Assembly: GCA_010093485.1 (NCBI GenBank)
Contig: MU001509.1
Location: 304,256 to 368,255 of the forward strand
DNA from: Karstenula rhodostoma CBS 690.94
Taxonomy: Eukaryota; Ascomycota; Dothideomycetes; Pleosporales; Didymosphaeriaceae
DNA: 64,000 bases
Direction: 5' to 3'
Shown: in pieces, positions 1 through 11,023 of the stretch
How the letters are laid out: each line of letters starts with the position of its first letter
Position numbering within the stretch: the stretch's first letter is position 1
The notes under the pieces: model-generated
Database searches by the model: none
Seen by the model: only the letters and a program-made list of their open reading frames with translations
Told to the model about the DNA's origin: nothing
Position numbers and translations under genes: made by a program

Positions 1-132
1 AACATTTCAATCTTGACTGGTCCTGGAGGTCACATCAGCATCTATATACCATTTTCTAAACGAATGGGTCAACTTACCGGGTGGACAGTCGTTTCACGAG
101 ACGCATCCTGCTCATAGCCCGTTGGAATGACT

Positions 133-3100
133 TCATTTGAGCAGCCGCCTGATATGCTGATCCGCCGTGGCAACGTCGAGCTCGCCAGTTGCTACGCGCT
201 CGACGAGAACTTTCGCGGCAGGGCTAAGCTTTCTCCCCGCCATGGTATCTATCATGCTGGCGTCATGAATCAGCGCGACCAGATCAAGGGCGACCCGCAG
301 CATGTCATCGGGCTGGGCGTTGGCCGTCGGAGCAGTTGTACGAGTCTCATTCTGCTCGCCCTCCTGGTTGTAGGGGTTCTGCTCTGACGCCGCGGGGAAT
401 GGCTGCACGCGAGGTCCCGTGGGAGGCTGGCTGTCCTGGCTTGTAGGGTGGACAGTCGTCCTGCGGGCTGCATTCTGCTGGCGCTCCTGGCTGTAGAAGT
501 CTCGCTCTGGCGTAGCAGGGAGTGACTGCAAATGAGGCCCCCTGGGAGGCTGCCGACGGAACGGCTCCTTCTCAATTGGAGCCAAGTTGAGGCGATCACC
601 GTGGATACGTTGGCCGCTGTGAGAGAGCTGACTACCATTGATACGTCCCCTCATCGACGGACCCGGAGGTGATTGAGGCTGGTAGATCGGTTCGCGGTCG
701 CGACGCGAAGATCGAGTACCCGCGGCACCAGCGAGAATTTCATCTAAGCCTTGCTCAAGGCGCGACATAGTCGGGGTAGAAGCTTCAGGGGTTGACGAGG
801 CGAGTTGATTCAGCCGGTTAAGCTTCTCGTTGATGTCTTCATTGAAGATCTCCAGCGTTTTCCAGGGCACCTGAGCTTCCGTCGGCATGTTGTAATCCGG
901 GCCAAACCACCCATCAATACTACGGGCCGCAGCGAGAAATCCGTCCTTCGGCAAGTTCAGCGAGTGAACGAGATCCGGCTTCGCACTGTCGATTTCCAGC
1001 GCAAGAACATTTCTGATGTGATAATCCATCATGACCAGAAATCGGATCCTGTTTTCGCGGTTTAAGGAAGCCTGGCGCGCGCTTTCGAACATCTGGACGA
1101 TGTACTTGTAATAAGCACGGATGAACTGCACCTTAGCTTGTGCCTCGGCTTGTTCAGTCTCAGCCTGAGAAAGAGCTCGCTTTGCCGGTATCACCTCCCG
1201 ATCCAGGATATTGACTGCCTCTTGCGCAATGCCGCAGTCATAGTCGCCAGGGTGACTATCCTTGCAAGTCTCCCGTCGCTTGCAGCCACGAGGATAGAGC
1301 ATGGACTTGCATAGCGGGCGCTGATCGGAAGTCTCAACCACCATAGGATCTGTAGCCGTGCCTGCTACCTCAAACGTAGAAGGCTGCTGCGCCGCAGACG
1401 GCTGGATCCAGGACGATTGATCGCCAGCGTGACTGAACTTGCAAGACTCGCCCCACTTGCAACCGCCAGGGCGATGGATGAACTTGCAGGGCAGGCGCTG
1501 GTCCGGAGTCTCAACGACCATGGGATCTGCCGGGTCGTTTACAACCCCATTCTCATCGCCAGCGTGACTGAACTTGCAAGTCTCGCCCCACTTGCAACCG
1601 CCAGGGCGATGGATGAACTTGCAGAGCGGGCGCTGATCTGGAGTGGCGTACCCTGCCCCATTATCAAAAGTCTGCTGCGCTGCAGAAGGCTGGATCCACG
1701 GAGCGATGGGCATCTGAGTTGTGGATTGGGTGGTCTCAGTTTCCATGTCTTCGGGCTGGTTCTCGAAGTCATCGGTTTGCGAAACTGGAGCATATGTTTG
1801 CGGGGGCTGTTGCCAGTCTGTGGTCTGAGGCTGAGGCACCGGGAAAGCAGAGGTTTTTGTGACAGACACAGGGTCTTGGGCAGGTTGAGTGGGGAGCCCA
1901 ACACCGTGTCTAGAGCTTTCAGTGCCGAACGGATTTCCTTGGTTCCCGGGAGTGTAGGTGTTGCCAACTGTAGTAACGCCCTGTCCATTACTACCAAGGA
2001 TCTTTGCAAGCTCCTGTGGGTGTTGCTCGTAGTAGTTCGCGACTTGGAGTGTGAGCTGCTGCCAGGTGGTTGTACCATCGATCGTGTCAAAGAACATCGG
2101 GTGGAGTTCGGGAGCGATATTTTCTGCCGTGAGGGAACTGACTCCGCAGGTTTCTGCGAAGATACCAACGAGACCCTTCAGGAGATGATGCTTGACGATT
2201 GCGACTGTTTGATCCTTGATCTGGTCGTTCTCCTTCACAGATCGCTGGTATTGTTCTTGGTGGCGGATGTTGCTCTTCTCAAGATCCTGTGTCTTCTTGC
2301 GCTCGGCCGTGAACTTCTCGGTAAGATCCTTCTTCTCCTTTTCAAGCTTGTCATGCTTGGTGGAGTGATCTTGAGCCTCCTTTGTACGCGCTTTGCTCAG
2401 GTCTTCCTTCTCTTGCCGGACAGTCACAAGGTCTTCTTTCAAGGCCTTGGTGGATTTCTGCTCCGAAGAAAGCTCGGTCTGGAGGTTCAACTTCGCCTGC
2501 CGCTCATTGACAAGCTCGCTCTGCGAATTCCTCTTTGCTTGTCGCTCAGTCGCGAGCTGGTTCTGCAGGTCCTCCTTTGCTTGTCGCTCAACGGCAAGTG
2601 CCTTCTCAGCAGCTTTAAGCTTCCTGTCGAGCTCTTCCTTCTCTGAGTCGAGCTCCTGCTGAAGGCACTCACGCGGCTCGAAACGCTCCGTTCGATATCG
2701 CTGTTCTTGCGCAGCAAGCTCTTTTCGAAGCCGACCGGTCTCTTCCGCATACTCCTCTTTCAACCGAAGGACTTCCTCTGCAAGCCGCAGATTCTCGCGA
2801 CCTCCAGGATGGGTCTCCACAGCTTGCCTGGCACACTCAACGACAAAGTCAATACGGTTGACTTTTGTCTTGTCATGCAACGGGAAAATGTAGTTGCCGA
2901 GGCGGACCTCTTGACGGGCGTCGGTGCTGGCTGGGTTCTCGGACGGCCTGTCTGTCGAGCTCGGATGGGTGACCGGTGTCTCGGGAGGAGTAAGCGGAAG
3001 ATCCAGGCGAGTCTCGCGAAACTCCCTGAATACGTTCCTCTGCGGGCTCACGTATTGGTGGCGGTTGGCGATGGGGCGAGGGCCAGTCACAGGAGTACTG

Positions 3101-3349
3101 AGGGCCTTGGGCATTGTGGACGGACTGTTGCTGCGCAACTTCTTGATCTGTTTTGTAACGGTCAGCATCTTACAAAGGTTAGGGAGTTCAGGGGATTCAA
3201 CTTACCGCACGTGGCGTCCTTACAATGGTGGGATCTTGGTCTCCCTGTTCGCTGCCGCTATCATCGCGCTTGCGCTTTTCAAGCACAACGCGCCGAAGGG
3301 CATGCGTATGGCGGACCTGTTCGAGCAAGTGGTCGAGTCGTGATGCCAT
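133..3349 (-). CDS. Coiled-coil protein with three CCCH zinc fingers
   Basis: Two-exon model of about 1052 residues. Exon 1 is 3206-3349, opening with MASRLDHLLEQ. The intron is 3148-3205 (GTAAGT donor, CTAAC branch, ACAG acceptor) and exon 2 runs 3147-133. A closer AG at 3169 would give a 37-nt intron in the same frame and add seven residues; an unspliced start at ATG 3168 is also open. Residues about 157-364 are a charged heptad-rich coiled coil containing degenerate repeats around ERQAK. Three CCCH fingers of spacing C-x8-C-x5-C-x3-H lie near residues 550, 597 and 657; the first two are nearly identical, and the third keeps all four ligands. The C-terminal third is Pro/Gln/Arg-rich apart from one helical block (about residues 690-800). 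CCCH fingers of this kind usually bind RNA, so an mRNA-linked role is inferred; I do not recognise a named orthologue. A GTAAGT donor-like site at 72-77, beyond the stop, leaves the 3' end slightly open. Confidence 0.8.
1244..1640 (-). repeat. Three intragenic copies of a CCCH-finger module
   Basis: Units of about 82 bp lie at roughly 1556-1637, 1421-1502 and 1244-1320. The first two differ at only a few bases; the third is clearly diverged but keeps the zinc ligands. Each unit encodes one CCCH finger and is followed by a similar linker containing DPMVVET. This is tandem duplication inside the coding exon. Confidence 0.85.
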
Positions 3350-5194
3350 CTTTGAGACGGCCTGTCAGGCGGAAAGGTTGGGGGTGTAGATGGGGAGAAA
3401 GACGGGTTCAACTCTTGTGAGGACAAGAACGCGCTTGTAGCGAACTGATCACAGGCGTAGCTGGCACTTCGACGTCGCTGGTGTGCCGTCGAAGCACGGG
3501 CGGGGCGTGTGGTTAACAGTCAGGCGCTCGGTGTAAAAAGGGGGTGAAGGAGAGCGGCGGGCGAGAGTTTTATATCTGGCGACGCGCTGGTTCTCGGCTT
3601 GGCAAAAAGTCGCAAGAAGGTTCTTCAGTTCCGTGCGTGCGTTCCAGGAGCCTAAGTGAAGGTCAGGCGCGGTTGTGACGTCGGCGCGGGAGGCTGGTGA
3701 TGGTGAGTGTGAAGTTGAGTCGACCGCCGGTGCCGAAAGGTTGAAAAGTGTAGAGGTTTAAAACGTTTCCGATTGAGGGACAATTATATAGAACCATGCA
3801 ACACCTGGTTATGACAGTTGCACAAGTGGCATTGTGAAGCGTGGCTGCGTCCTTTATCTGTAAATACCTATTTATATCGCACGCCAAAAGAGTTGCCCAA
3901 ACATTGTTCACAGATTCCATGAGCGCTAGCACTGACAGACATTGTGTAGACAAGTGGTAGTGTACAACTCACGAGCTGGTATGACATGCAGTTGTCGATA
4001 AATATGGCGATCTCGGCAGGCAGCTGGACGACGCTCGTGAACGATATTAGCTGACCACCACTACCGAATTTGCTCCGGCTTATACTCTGGTATTTTAAAT
4101 CAAAAAAATAAGGTTCCTACTTGTATAGCAACCCAGGAAGGGCGGAAAGCGACATCAAACTGCTTGAAATATTTGTTCGGGTTGCATGAACCACTATGTC
4201 TTGGTCAGGAAAGCAAGCAGGTGCGTAGCAACTGTCAGACTTCACCCTAAAAGATCTTATAGTACTATAATTGTTAGACATCATAAACGATCCATATTAT
4301 GGCGTTAGGGTTTGGGCGTACCAAACGTGTAATGAGTGTCAGTATTGTGTGCTACGAGGTTATGGGATTACCGAGACAGATATGAACTTCCGCAGAAGGT
4401 TGCATACTTAAAAAACAGAGTACACTACAAACCAAATAATCATATTTGCGGTATTTGACCAAGTCCTCCAATCCCTATCTGCGGCACTCGTTCGGTGGAT
4501 TGTGAAGTCGGGTGGAATGTTGATCATTGTGGTTTTCTGATTGTTGACTCAAACTACAATAGTGTCCTGTAAAGTGATAGACAAACATGGACTGCCGTCC
4601 AAAAGTGATACAAAAGGACGCGTTGTGAGTGGATAAACAAGGTTATGTTGATCATTAGATGGTAAAAAAAATAGCTCGCACCATTCCATGTGCACTGATA
4701 CACGCCATCTGTTTGTTGGTCTCGTTCTCTGTGCTTCGACTAAATAGCACCACTGTCTCATGGCTCCTTCACTACGATCACAAATCGTGACATCCCACAT
4801 CCCACATCCTCTCGTGCAAACAAGCAAACAACGAGTTCAATCTCTATTTGTCCACGATCACAGCCTCGTATATCGACATGTAGTTCAGCATGAACCCGTC
4901 CTCGGGGTGCCCGACGATCCGAGCACCTTCATGTCCGGTGTCCGGGTACGCGTCCATGCACTTTACCCCAGCCTCAGCACGTGTACACGTGAGTGGCCAG
5001 TTCCTATCGGAGAGCTGATGCTCTTTCCCCGAAAAGGCAACTGTGGAAGGAGCCAAGGTGCATGCCCAGGGAACGCCAAGGCACCTTCCGCGCGGACCCT
5101 GAGCGCGCGATATAAGGCTGCAGGCGCGGACGCGAGACTTGCGAGGTATCCTCGCGATCATTGACACTCTTTCATACCCGTGTTGCTTGCGACA
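3350..5194. other. Intergenic, divergent promoters, no gene seen
   Basis: This span separates the CCCH gene (leftward) from the 5'-nucleotidase gene (rightward). About 3780-4750 is AT-richer than its surroundings and rich in stops in all frames. No coding exon, tRNA or repeat was recognised. The right end holds the nucleotidase promoter. Confidence 0.6.
5111..5117 (+). promoter_or_regulatory. TATA-like element of the 5'-nucleotidase gene
   Basis: TATAAGG lies 84 bp upstream of the ATG at 5195, a plausible distance for a fungal core promoter. Placement rests on motif and position only. Confidence 0.4.
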
Positions 5195-6974
5195 ATGAAG
5201 GGCTACGTCATGAAGGGATCTTTGCTGGCGCTCTCGGCCCTGGGCTTGGTGTCCGCAACCGCAACCGCGAAGGAGAATGTGCTGTTCACGAAGAGGCATG
5301 TGAAACGTGGATTGGATTGCGAGGGGAACTACAACATCTGTAAGTGCTCGAAACAGTGAATCTGGTGCAGGTCAAGCATTTGAAAGTTCGGGTCCTGCAC
5401 TGCACTGCAACATGCTGACCACTGCAGCGTTCTTTCACATCAACGACGTGCACGCTCATCTGGACGAGTTCAGCTCCTCCGGAACTGACTGCACCAACCC
5501 GTCTAAAGGATGCTACGGTGGCTACTCTCGCGTGAAGCATGTGATCGACACGCAGCGCCCCAACTACAACGACAGTCTCTGGCTAAACGTTGGTGATGAA
5601 TTCCAAGGCACCTTGTTCTACAGCTACTACCGCGGAGAAAAGATCGCAGAGACCATGAACCAGCTCGGCTTCGATGCAATGACCCTGGGAAACCACGAGT
5701 TCGACGGCGGAGACGATGAGTTGGGCGCTTTCCTTCAGAACCTGACGAACATCCCCATCATCTCAGCCAACATCCACTCTACCAACGAGATATTGAACAA
5801 GACGATCAAGCCGTACCACATTTTCTGGGACAAGGGACTCGCCCTCATCGGCGTGACGACAGAGGACACCGCCAGTATCTCCAACCCCGGTGAAGGAACC
5901 ACGTTCTCCAGTGCCGTCGAAGCCGTGCAGAATGCCATCGACGAGATCAAGGCGACTACAAACATCACCCGCATTGCAGCCATCACCCACATCGGCTACG
6001 ACAAAGACCAGGAGCTTGCTAAGCAGACGAGCGGCCTGCAGCTCATCATGGGCGGACACTCGCACACCCTGCTCGGCAACATGACGGGCGCCGAGGGCTC
6101 CTATCCCACCATCGCCACGAACAAAGACGGCGACGAGGTCTTCATCGTGACCGCATACCGCTGGGGTGAGTACGTTGGCTACATCGACGTGACGTACGAC
6201 GCCGCGGGCAAGATCCTCGCCTACCACGGCGCCCCCATCCACCTCACCAACACCACCAAGCAAGACACAAACCTGCAGTCCCAGATCAACGCCTGGCGCG
6301 GCCCCTTCGAGGAGTTCGCGAAGCAGGTCCTCGGCGTGTCCAATGTCGAGCTCGACCAGACGACGTGCCAGCAGAAGGAGTGCCTGCTGGGCGACTTCAT
6401 GGCCGACGCGATGCTCGCGTACCGCGTGGACGCAGGCGAGGCCGTCGACTTCGCCATTATCAACGCGGGCGGTATCCGCGCGACCATCGACGCCGGCGAC
6501 ATCACGCGCGGCGAGGTCCTCACGTCGTTCCCGTTCGGCAACTCGATCGTCGAGCTTTCCCTCTCGGGCGCCGACCTGCGCGCCGTCCTCGAGGGCATCG
6601 TCTCGGGCGTCTCGCAGACAAACGGCCGCGAAGTCACCTCGTTCCTGCAGATCTCCTCCTCACTCCGCCTCACATACGACCCTGCCCAGCCTATGGGCAG
6701 CCAGCTCGTGTCCGTCTCCATCAACAACGCCACCCTCGACGATGCCGCTGAGTACCGCTACGTCACGCTCGACTTCATTGCGGGCGGCGGCGACAATTTC
6801 TTCGAGCCGAGGAGCGACTTTGTGACGCTGGATACCCAGGACGAGGTCCTCGTGCAGTACATTACGAAGACGACGCCCGTGGATATCGCGCTTGATGGGC
6901 GGATCGAGGCCGTGGGGGGCGCGGCGAGGAGAGCGGTCGGGGTTGCGGGGAGGCGATGGGCGCAGCGAGAGTAG
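5195..6974 (+). CDS. Secreted 5'-nucleotidase (metallophosphoesterase)
   Basis: Two exons, 5195-5339 and 5428-6974, with an 88-nt intron (GTAAGT...GCAG), give 563 residues. The start is set by the hydrophobic signal peptide that follows (MKGYVMKGSLLALSALGLV). The calcineurin-like metallophosphatase domain shows its metal-binding motifs in order: DVHAH near residue 54, GNHEFDGG near 136 and GGHSHT near 257. The C-terminal nucleotidase domain (about 350-520) has INAGGIR, the FPFGNSIVEL strand and GGGDNFF, which form the nucleoside pocket in this family. It should dephosphorylate extracellular nucleotides for phosphate or purine salvage. There is no hydrophobic tail, so no sign of a GPI anchor; a soluble secreted or vacuolar enzyme is inferred. 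Length fits the family. Confidence 0.92.
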
Positions 6975-7384
6975 AGTGGTGTTGTGCGAAAGCTGTGTAA
7001 CATTGTTTTGCCTGCCAGCACATCCCTGGCAGGTACATGGATAGACGATGCCCACATACTTCTATACAGCGCGTCACACACACACCATCCAAACCCAGTG
7101 ATGACGATAAACTGACATGGCCCAGCCCTGATCAGCTCAACTAAGAAAGGAAAGCGCCACTTAGGCTAGGTATCCAAATAAAAATCCTCGATGATTGCTA
7201 GCCACAGTACAGTATCTCACTACAAACCCAACGCGGCGGTCTTAATTTCCCATCTCTATTTCTTTCGCATTGAGCTTGAACGCGGGGCTGCAGGTTGACT
7301 GAATCGTCTTCGACGGACATATCAATCCTATACAATCCATCCACGCACCGTTCCAAAATCCTCCTATCGTTCCTCCCATACATT
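6975..7384. terminator. Convergent 3' region, no gene seen
   Basis: The nucleotidase gene (rightward) and the kinase gene (leftward) converge here, so the span should hold both polyadenylation regions. No coding signal or recognisable terminator motif was found. Confidence 0.4.
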
Positions 7385-9206
7385 TCATCCTCCCCGTCTC
7401 CTAGTGAGACTAATGATCCTATTCTGAAGAAACGGGTCCTCCTTGAACCGCAAATCATCGTGCGGACCGCCCAGTCCGCCTGTCGTGAGACGTACGTTAT
7501 CCATGTGCTTCTTTATCTCTTTCACCAGCGTGATGACGCCCATGCGCATGGAAGGATGGTGAGTCGAGCAGTCGGCGACAAGATTCGCAAGCCAGGTAGT
7601 GTACTGAGGAAGGTCATACCGGGTATGTAATTCTTTTTGAATGAAGTGATGGGTTGGATATTCCGGATCTTGAAAATTCGGGTGACCATGTATGATTGCA
7701 TCATGAAGTTCCCCCCTACGCAGGAAGTCCAGTCCGGAGTTGTGGTCGGGCAGGTAATCGGGATCGTCGGCCAAACCACGCTTGCTATTCATCAAGTCCC
7801 ATAGTACGCCGGCGAGGGACCAAACGTCGGCCTTGGTTGTGATGAGGCCAGGGCCCGCAGCGTCGTAGTACTCCTGGGGAGAGAGAAAAGGTCAGTCTCC
7901 AGTTGCTTACACGGACACAGAAAGCAGGGGTATGTGGTACTTACCGGTGCCATGGAGCCGGGTGTTCCTATTCTGTAATTCAGAGGTTTCATACCTCGAA
8001 TGTCATCGATCGTTTCGGCGAGATCGAAGTCCCCAAGGACGACCCGAGGATATTTATCACTATACCCAGGATATTTATCATCGTACTCATATTTTAAGAA
8101 AATGTTCCCGGGCTTGATATCGCGATGAACCATAAATCCGCGTTCTTCGTCTTCAGGCTTTGCGCGGTTATACGGTTCGAGGGTATGCAAAGCGTACAGG
8201 GCGAGTGCAATAGAATGGAAGATGTGCCAAATGAACTTCTCTGGTATCTTCCTGCTCACAACGTCAATACTTCAAACAACCAGTATCCCTCTTCTACCAT
8301 CATGCAGTTCTCGCTCGCTAGAAAAAGCCTACCACTTACCAGACATCCTCGTCGAGGTTCTCCCACGAATAGTCTTCTATCAAATCAACCAAGTCCCCTC
8401 CCTCGCAATAGTCCCAGTACGACCTCAAGCCACTTCGCGCGATTCTTTGCACGACTCCTTCGGGTGTGTGCACCACATTCCCGTTGGGGTCCCTCGGTCT
8501 GTACCAGTAAAAACTTTTGACCCGAGACCGCGGCTTGAGAATATGATCATTATCCGGTATGCCAGTCACGAGGAGGTGGGTTTTAAATTCCAACGTCTCA
8601 TAAAAGCCATCATCAGAATCCGGATAGTCGACGACCTTAACTACAACAATCTACCAGACATCAGCCGCTACAATATGTTGAGTCAGAAGCTGGAAGACTT
8701 GCATCCCTGACCTTGTTCGAATCATCTACGCCGACATACAGCCGCACCGCGGACCAATAACCACCAGGCGCATTCTCCTGGCGGTAACCCCTGTGCCACA
8801 ACGACCTCGCGAACCGATAATTGAAACCGTTCGTCCACTGTCCGTCGTTATTGTCCTCGTTACTGTCCCCGATGTCTGAGAAGTCGTTGATCGATCCCGG
8901 CGAGCCGACACCTGGAGGCACAGCAACATCTATTGCATCTGGACGGTTCAAATCCGTGCGCGCGGCTTTGATTCGATTTTTATGCTCCTCCGGATCCAGT
9001 GCGCGCCATTCCCTCATGACGAGAAATCGATCTCGCCGGTACTTGTGCTTTATGCGCGGGTTGTTGGCTTTGCGCTCATCTTCGGCGGCGTGCCGTTCGC
9101 GGGCGAAGACGAGGTAGGCCCACTGTTCGTCGCGGTTAGTGAGGCGATTGTAGGCTGTGCGTTCGGGGCCGCTGAAGCGGTAGTCGCCGATGAAAGGGTC
9201 AGCCAT
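7385..9206 (-). CDS. Fungal protein kinase with HRD but DFD motif
   Basis: Four exons: 8703-9206, 8340-8650, 7945-8251 and 7385-7873, giving 536 residues. The start is the ATG at 9206 (MADPFIGDYRF); the in-frame codon at 9236 is only TTG. The kinase domain has a poorly conserved glycine loop (APGGYWSAVRLYVG), a VVVK strand for the ATP-binding lysine, HRDIKPGNIFL in the catalytic loop, DFD where DFG is usual, GTPGSMAPE as activation/APE segment, and KADVWSLAGVLWDL for helix F. The first intron (8651-8702) has a GC donor (GCAAGT); the other two are GT-AG of 88 and 71 nt. It resembles the expanded fungal-specific Ser/Thr kinase-like families; substrate and pathway are unknown. The HRD aspartate and metal-binding Asp are present, so activity is possible. 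Confidence 0.85.
8651..8702 (-). other. GC-AG intron
   Basis: A 52-nt intron starting GCAAGT and ending TGGTAG, with CTGAC and CTGAT branch candidates. Splicing in phase 0 joins ...DDSNKVRD to IVVVKVVDY, restoring the kinase beta-3 strand. Reading through meets a TGA within the intron. Confidence 0.75.
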
Positions 9207-9733
9207 TTCCTTGAGCTGGGACTTGATAGTAACCAAGGGGTTGGTTTATGAGGTGCGGGACGGCGCATTTTCTGTCGCACATCTATATACGCATGGCATT
9301 TTCGATTGCGTGGGAGACAAAGGGTGGTGCTTTGCTGGTGGCTCTTTGTGTTGGGGGTTTGTGGTTTCGTACTCGTGGCGCGAAGGGCTCTTGCACATGG
9401 ATGGGGTTCTTTGTTAGGACCGTTGTAATGGAAGGAGACAAGTGGCTGAGGAGACGGATTGGGGTTGGTATGGTAGCTTAATAACTCGAGGAGTTTTATG
9501 TGGTGCGAGTGGAGGATAAAGATGCTATTCTTTCAGGGCTGTGTGGTCATGAGGACAGGACAGAGGGAGTCAAGTGGAAGGTGCGACAGACCGAGTCTTC
9601 ACATGACGCAGCGCCGGTGGGCAGATGATACCGAAGCATGTACGGCAGACAGATTCGCAAGATGCGGTGTCCAAGGGTGTGCGGGTATCGTCTAATTTTC
9701 TGCTATGTTCTGATGGAGCTCCTTTTCCTAAGC
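9207..9733. promoter_or_regulatory. Kinase promoter and BUD22-like 3' end
   Basis: Read on the minus strand, GTATATAGATG near 9280-9290 lies about 75-85 bp before the kinase ATG and may be its TATA element. The rest is the 3' flank of the BUD22-like gene. No further gene was seen. Confidence 0.4.
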
Positions 9734-11023
9734 TCAGTCGAACACAAGCTTCTTGCCCGTGGGCTTGACAGCCATCTTCTTCTCCTTGGCCGCCTTCGCC
9801 GCCAGCCAACTCGGGTGCAATATGCCTGCATCGTCCTTCTTCGGCTTCTTAGGGCCCAGTGGTAGCTCGTTGGCACCGCTGATCTCAGGGCCCCTGCCGC
9901 GCGGTGGTCCGCCCCTTCCGTCCCTTCCACCTCGCTCGGCAACAGCGCCACGCTTCGCATCCCAGCCCCGATCGCGTTCCTCTTTGACTATGTGCTTCGC
10001 CTGGTCTTTGTATTTCTGTTCCCAGATTTTCTGGCGCGCTTTCTGGCCGCGTCGGTTCTTGCGCGGAGCAACTTCGATGTCGGAGGCTTCGGACTCGGAA
10101 CCGGATATGTAGGAGGGATGGCTGAGGGTCGGGAGGAATTTAGAGTCGGCGCTGGCTTTGGGGTCGGCCGTTTTTCGCTTAGTCTTGGGCAAGGGTATGG
10201 AAAGGTCGTCGGAGTCGGATGCAGAGTCTTCGTCGTCGTTGCTGAAGGTGTGGAATGCAGGTATCCCATCGTCGCCATCGACTGATTCTGCGCTTGTGTC
10301 GTCCTCATCCTCACCCTCGCTGGCCAGGTCTTCTTCACTCAGCGGCCTATGCCCGTCCGACAAGGAATCCTCACTGTCATCTTCAGCGGAAGACGGCGCT
10401 GCGATCAATGCATCAAATGCTGCAAAAGCGTCGCTGCCCTCTTCTCCATCCTGTGCCAGCCCATCCGCTTTCGCACCTTCGTCTTCCTCCTGTATCTTCG
10501 CCTTCTTGCTCTTCGCTCCCTCCTTGCCGTCACCCTTCGCACCACTCGCGGGAGCCCCAACAATCTCCTTCAACTCGTCGATTAGCTCATCCACCACCTT
10601 GCGCACCGCATCCACCTTGAACAGCCTCCCCTTCACATTTAGCGACGCCGGATCACTGTTCCCTTTCTCGGCCTGCTCGGCGCTCTCCGGCATACACTCG
10701 CTCTCCCTCAGCGTCTTGACTTTGGCAAACGTCTTGCGCAGATGCTGGTCTGCAACCTTTTCGAGATCCAAGCCCTTGAGATGCACATATTCGGCTTCTA
10801 TCCGCGCCAGCCCCTTTGCATCTTTATTCAACTGCGCCGTCTTCTTCCTGCGGCTGTGCTTCTGGCGCTCGAGGCCGGCGGCGATGCGGAGTGCGGCTAC
10901 GAGAGGCTTTTGGGCGGCAGCTATGCGCTGCGTGCATTGCTTTTTGCGCCGCGCGAGGGAGCGATCGGGCGTGGGTTCGGGAGGGACTGAGCCTGCGGGC
11001 TCTGCGCGCTTTCGTTTAGGCAT
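9734..11023 (-). CDS. BUD22-like ribosome biogenesis protein
   Basis: Single exon of 429 residues from ATG 11023 (MPKRKRAEP); the longer frame upstream starts only with TTG. The N-terminal half is basic and helical (LARRKKQCTQRIAAAQ), followed by a long acidic Ser/Asp/Glu stretch (about residues 195-300). The C-terminus has a basic Arg/Gly segment and the ending LHPSWLAAKAAKEKK...GKKLVFD. That C-terminal signature and the acidic middle match the BUD22/SRFBP1 family. Yeast Bud22 is a nucleolar factor for 18S rRNA processing and small-subunit assembly; the same role is inferred. The complementary strand has a long open frame that is a codon-bias shadow. Confidence 0.88.
   Translation of the reverse strand: MPKRKRAEPAGSVPPEPTPDRSLARRKKQCTQRIAAAQKPLVAALRIAAGLERQKHSRRKKTAQLNKDAKGLARIEAEYVHLKGLDLEKVADQHLRKTFAKVKTLRESECMPESAEQAEKGNSDPASLNVKGRLFKVDAVRKVVDELIDELKEIVGAPASGAKGDGKEGAKSKKAKIQEEDEGAKADGLAQDGEEGSDAFAAFDALIAAPSSAEDDSEDSLSDGHRPLSEEDLASEGEDEDDTSAESVDGDDGIPAFHTFSNDDEDSASDSDDLSIPLPKTKRKTADPKASADSKFLPTLSHPSYISGSESEASDIEVAPRKNRRGQKARQKIWEQKYKDQAKHIVKEERDRGWDAKRGAVAERGGRDGRGGPPRGRGPEISGANELPLGPKKPKKDDAGILHPSWLAAKAAKEKKMAVKPTGKKLVFD

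Noticed and set aside
1417..2646. 409-codon plus-strand frame opposite the CCCH gene
   Set aside because: It is the complement of the coiled-coil and finger coding region, with repeats that mirror the real gene and no domain of its own.
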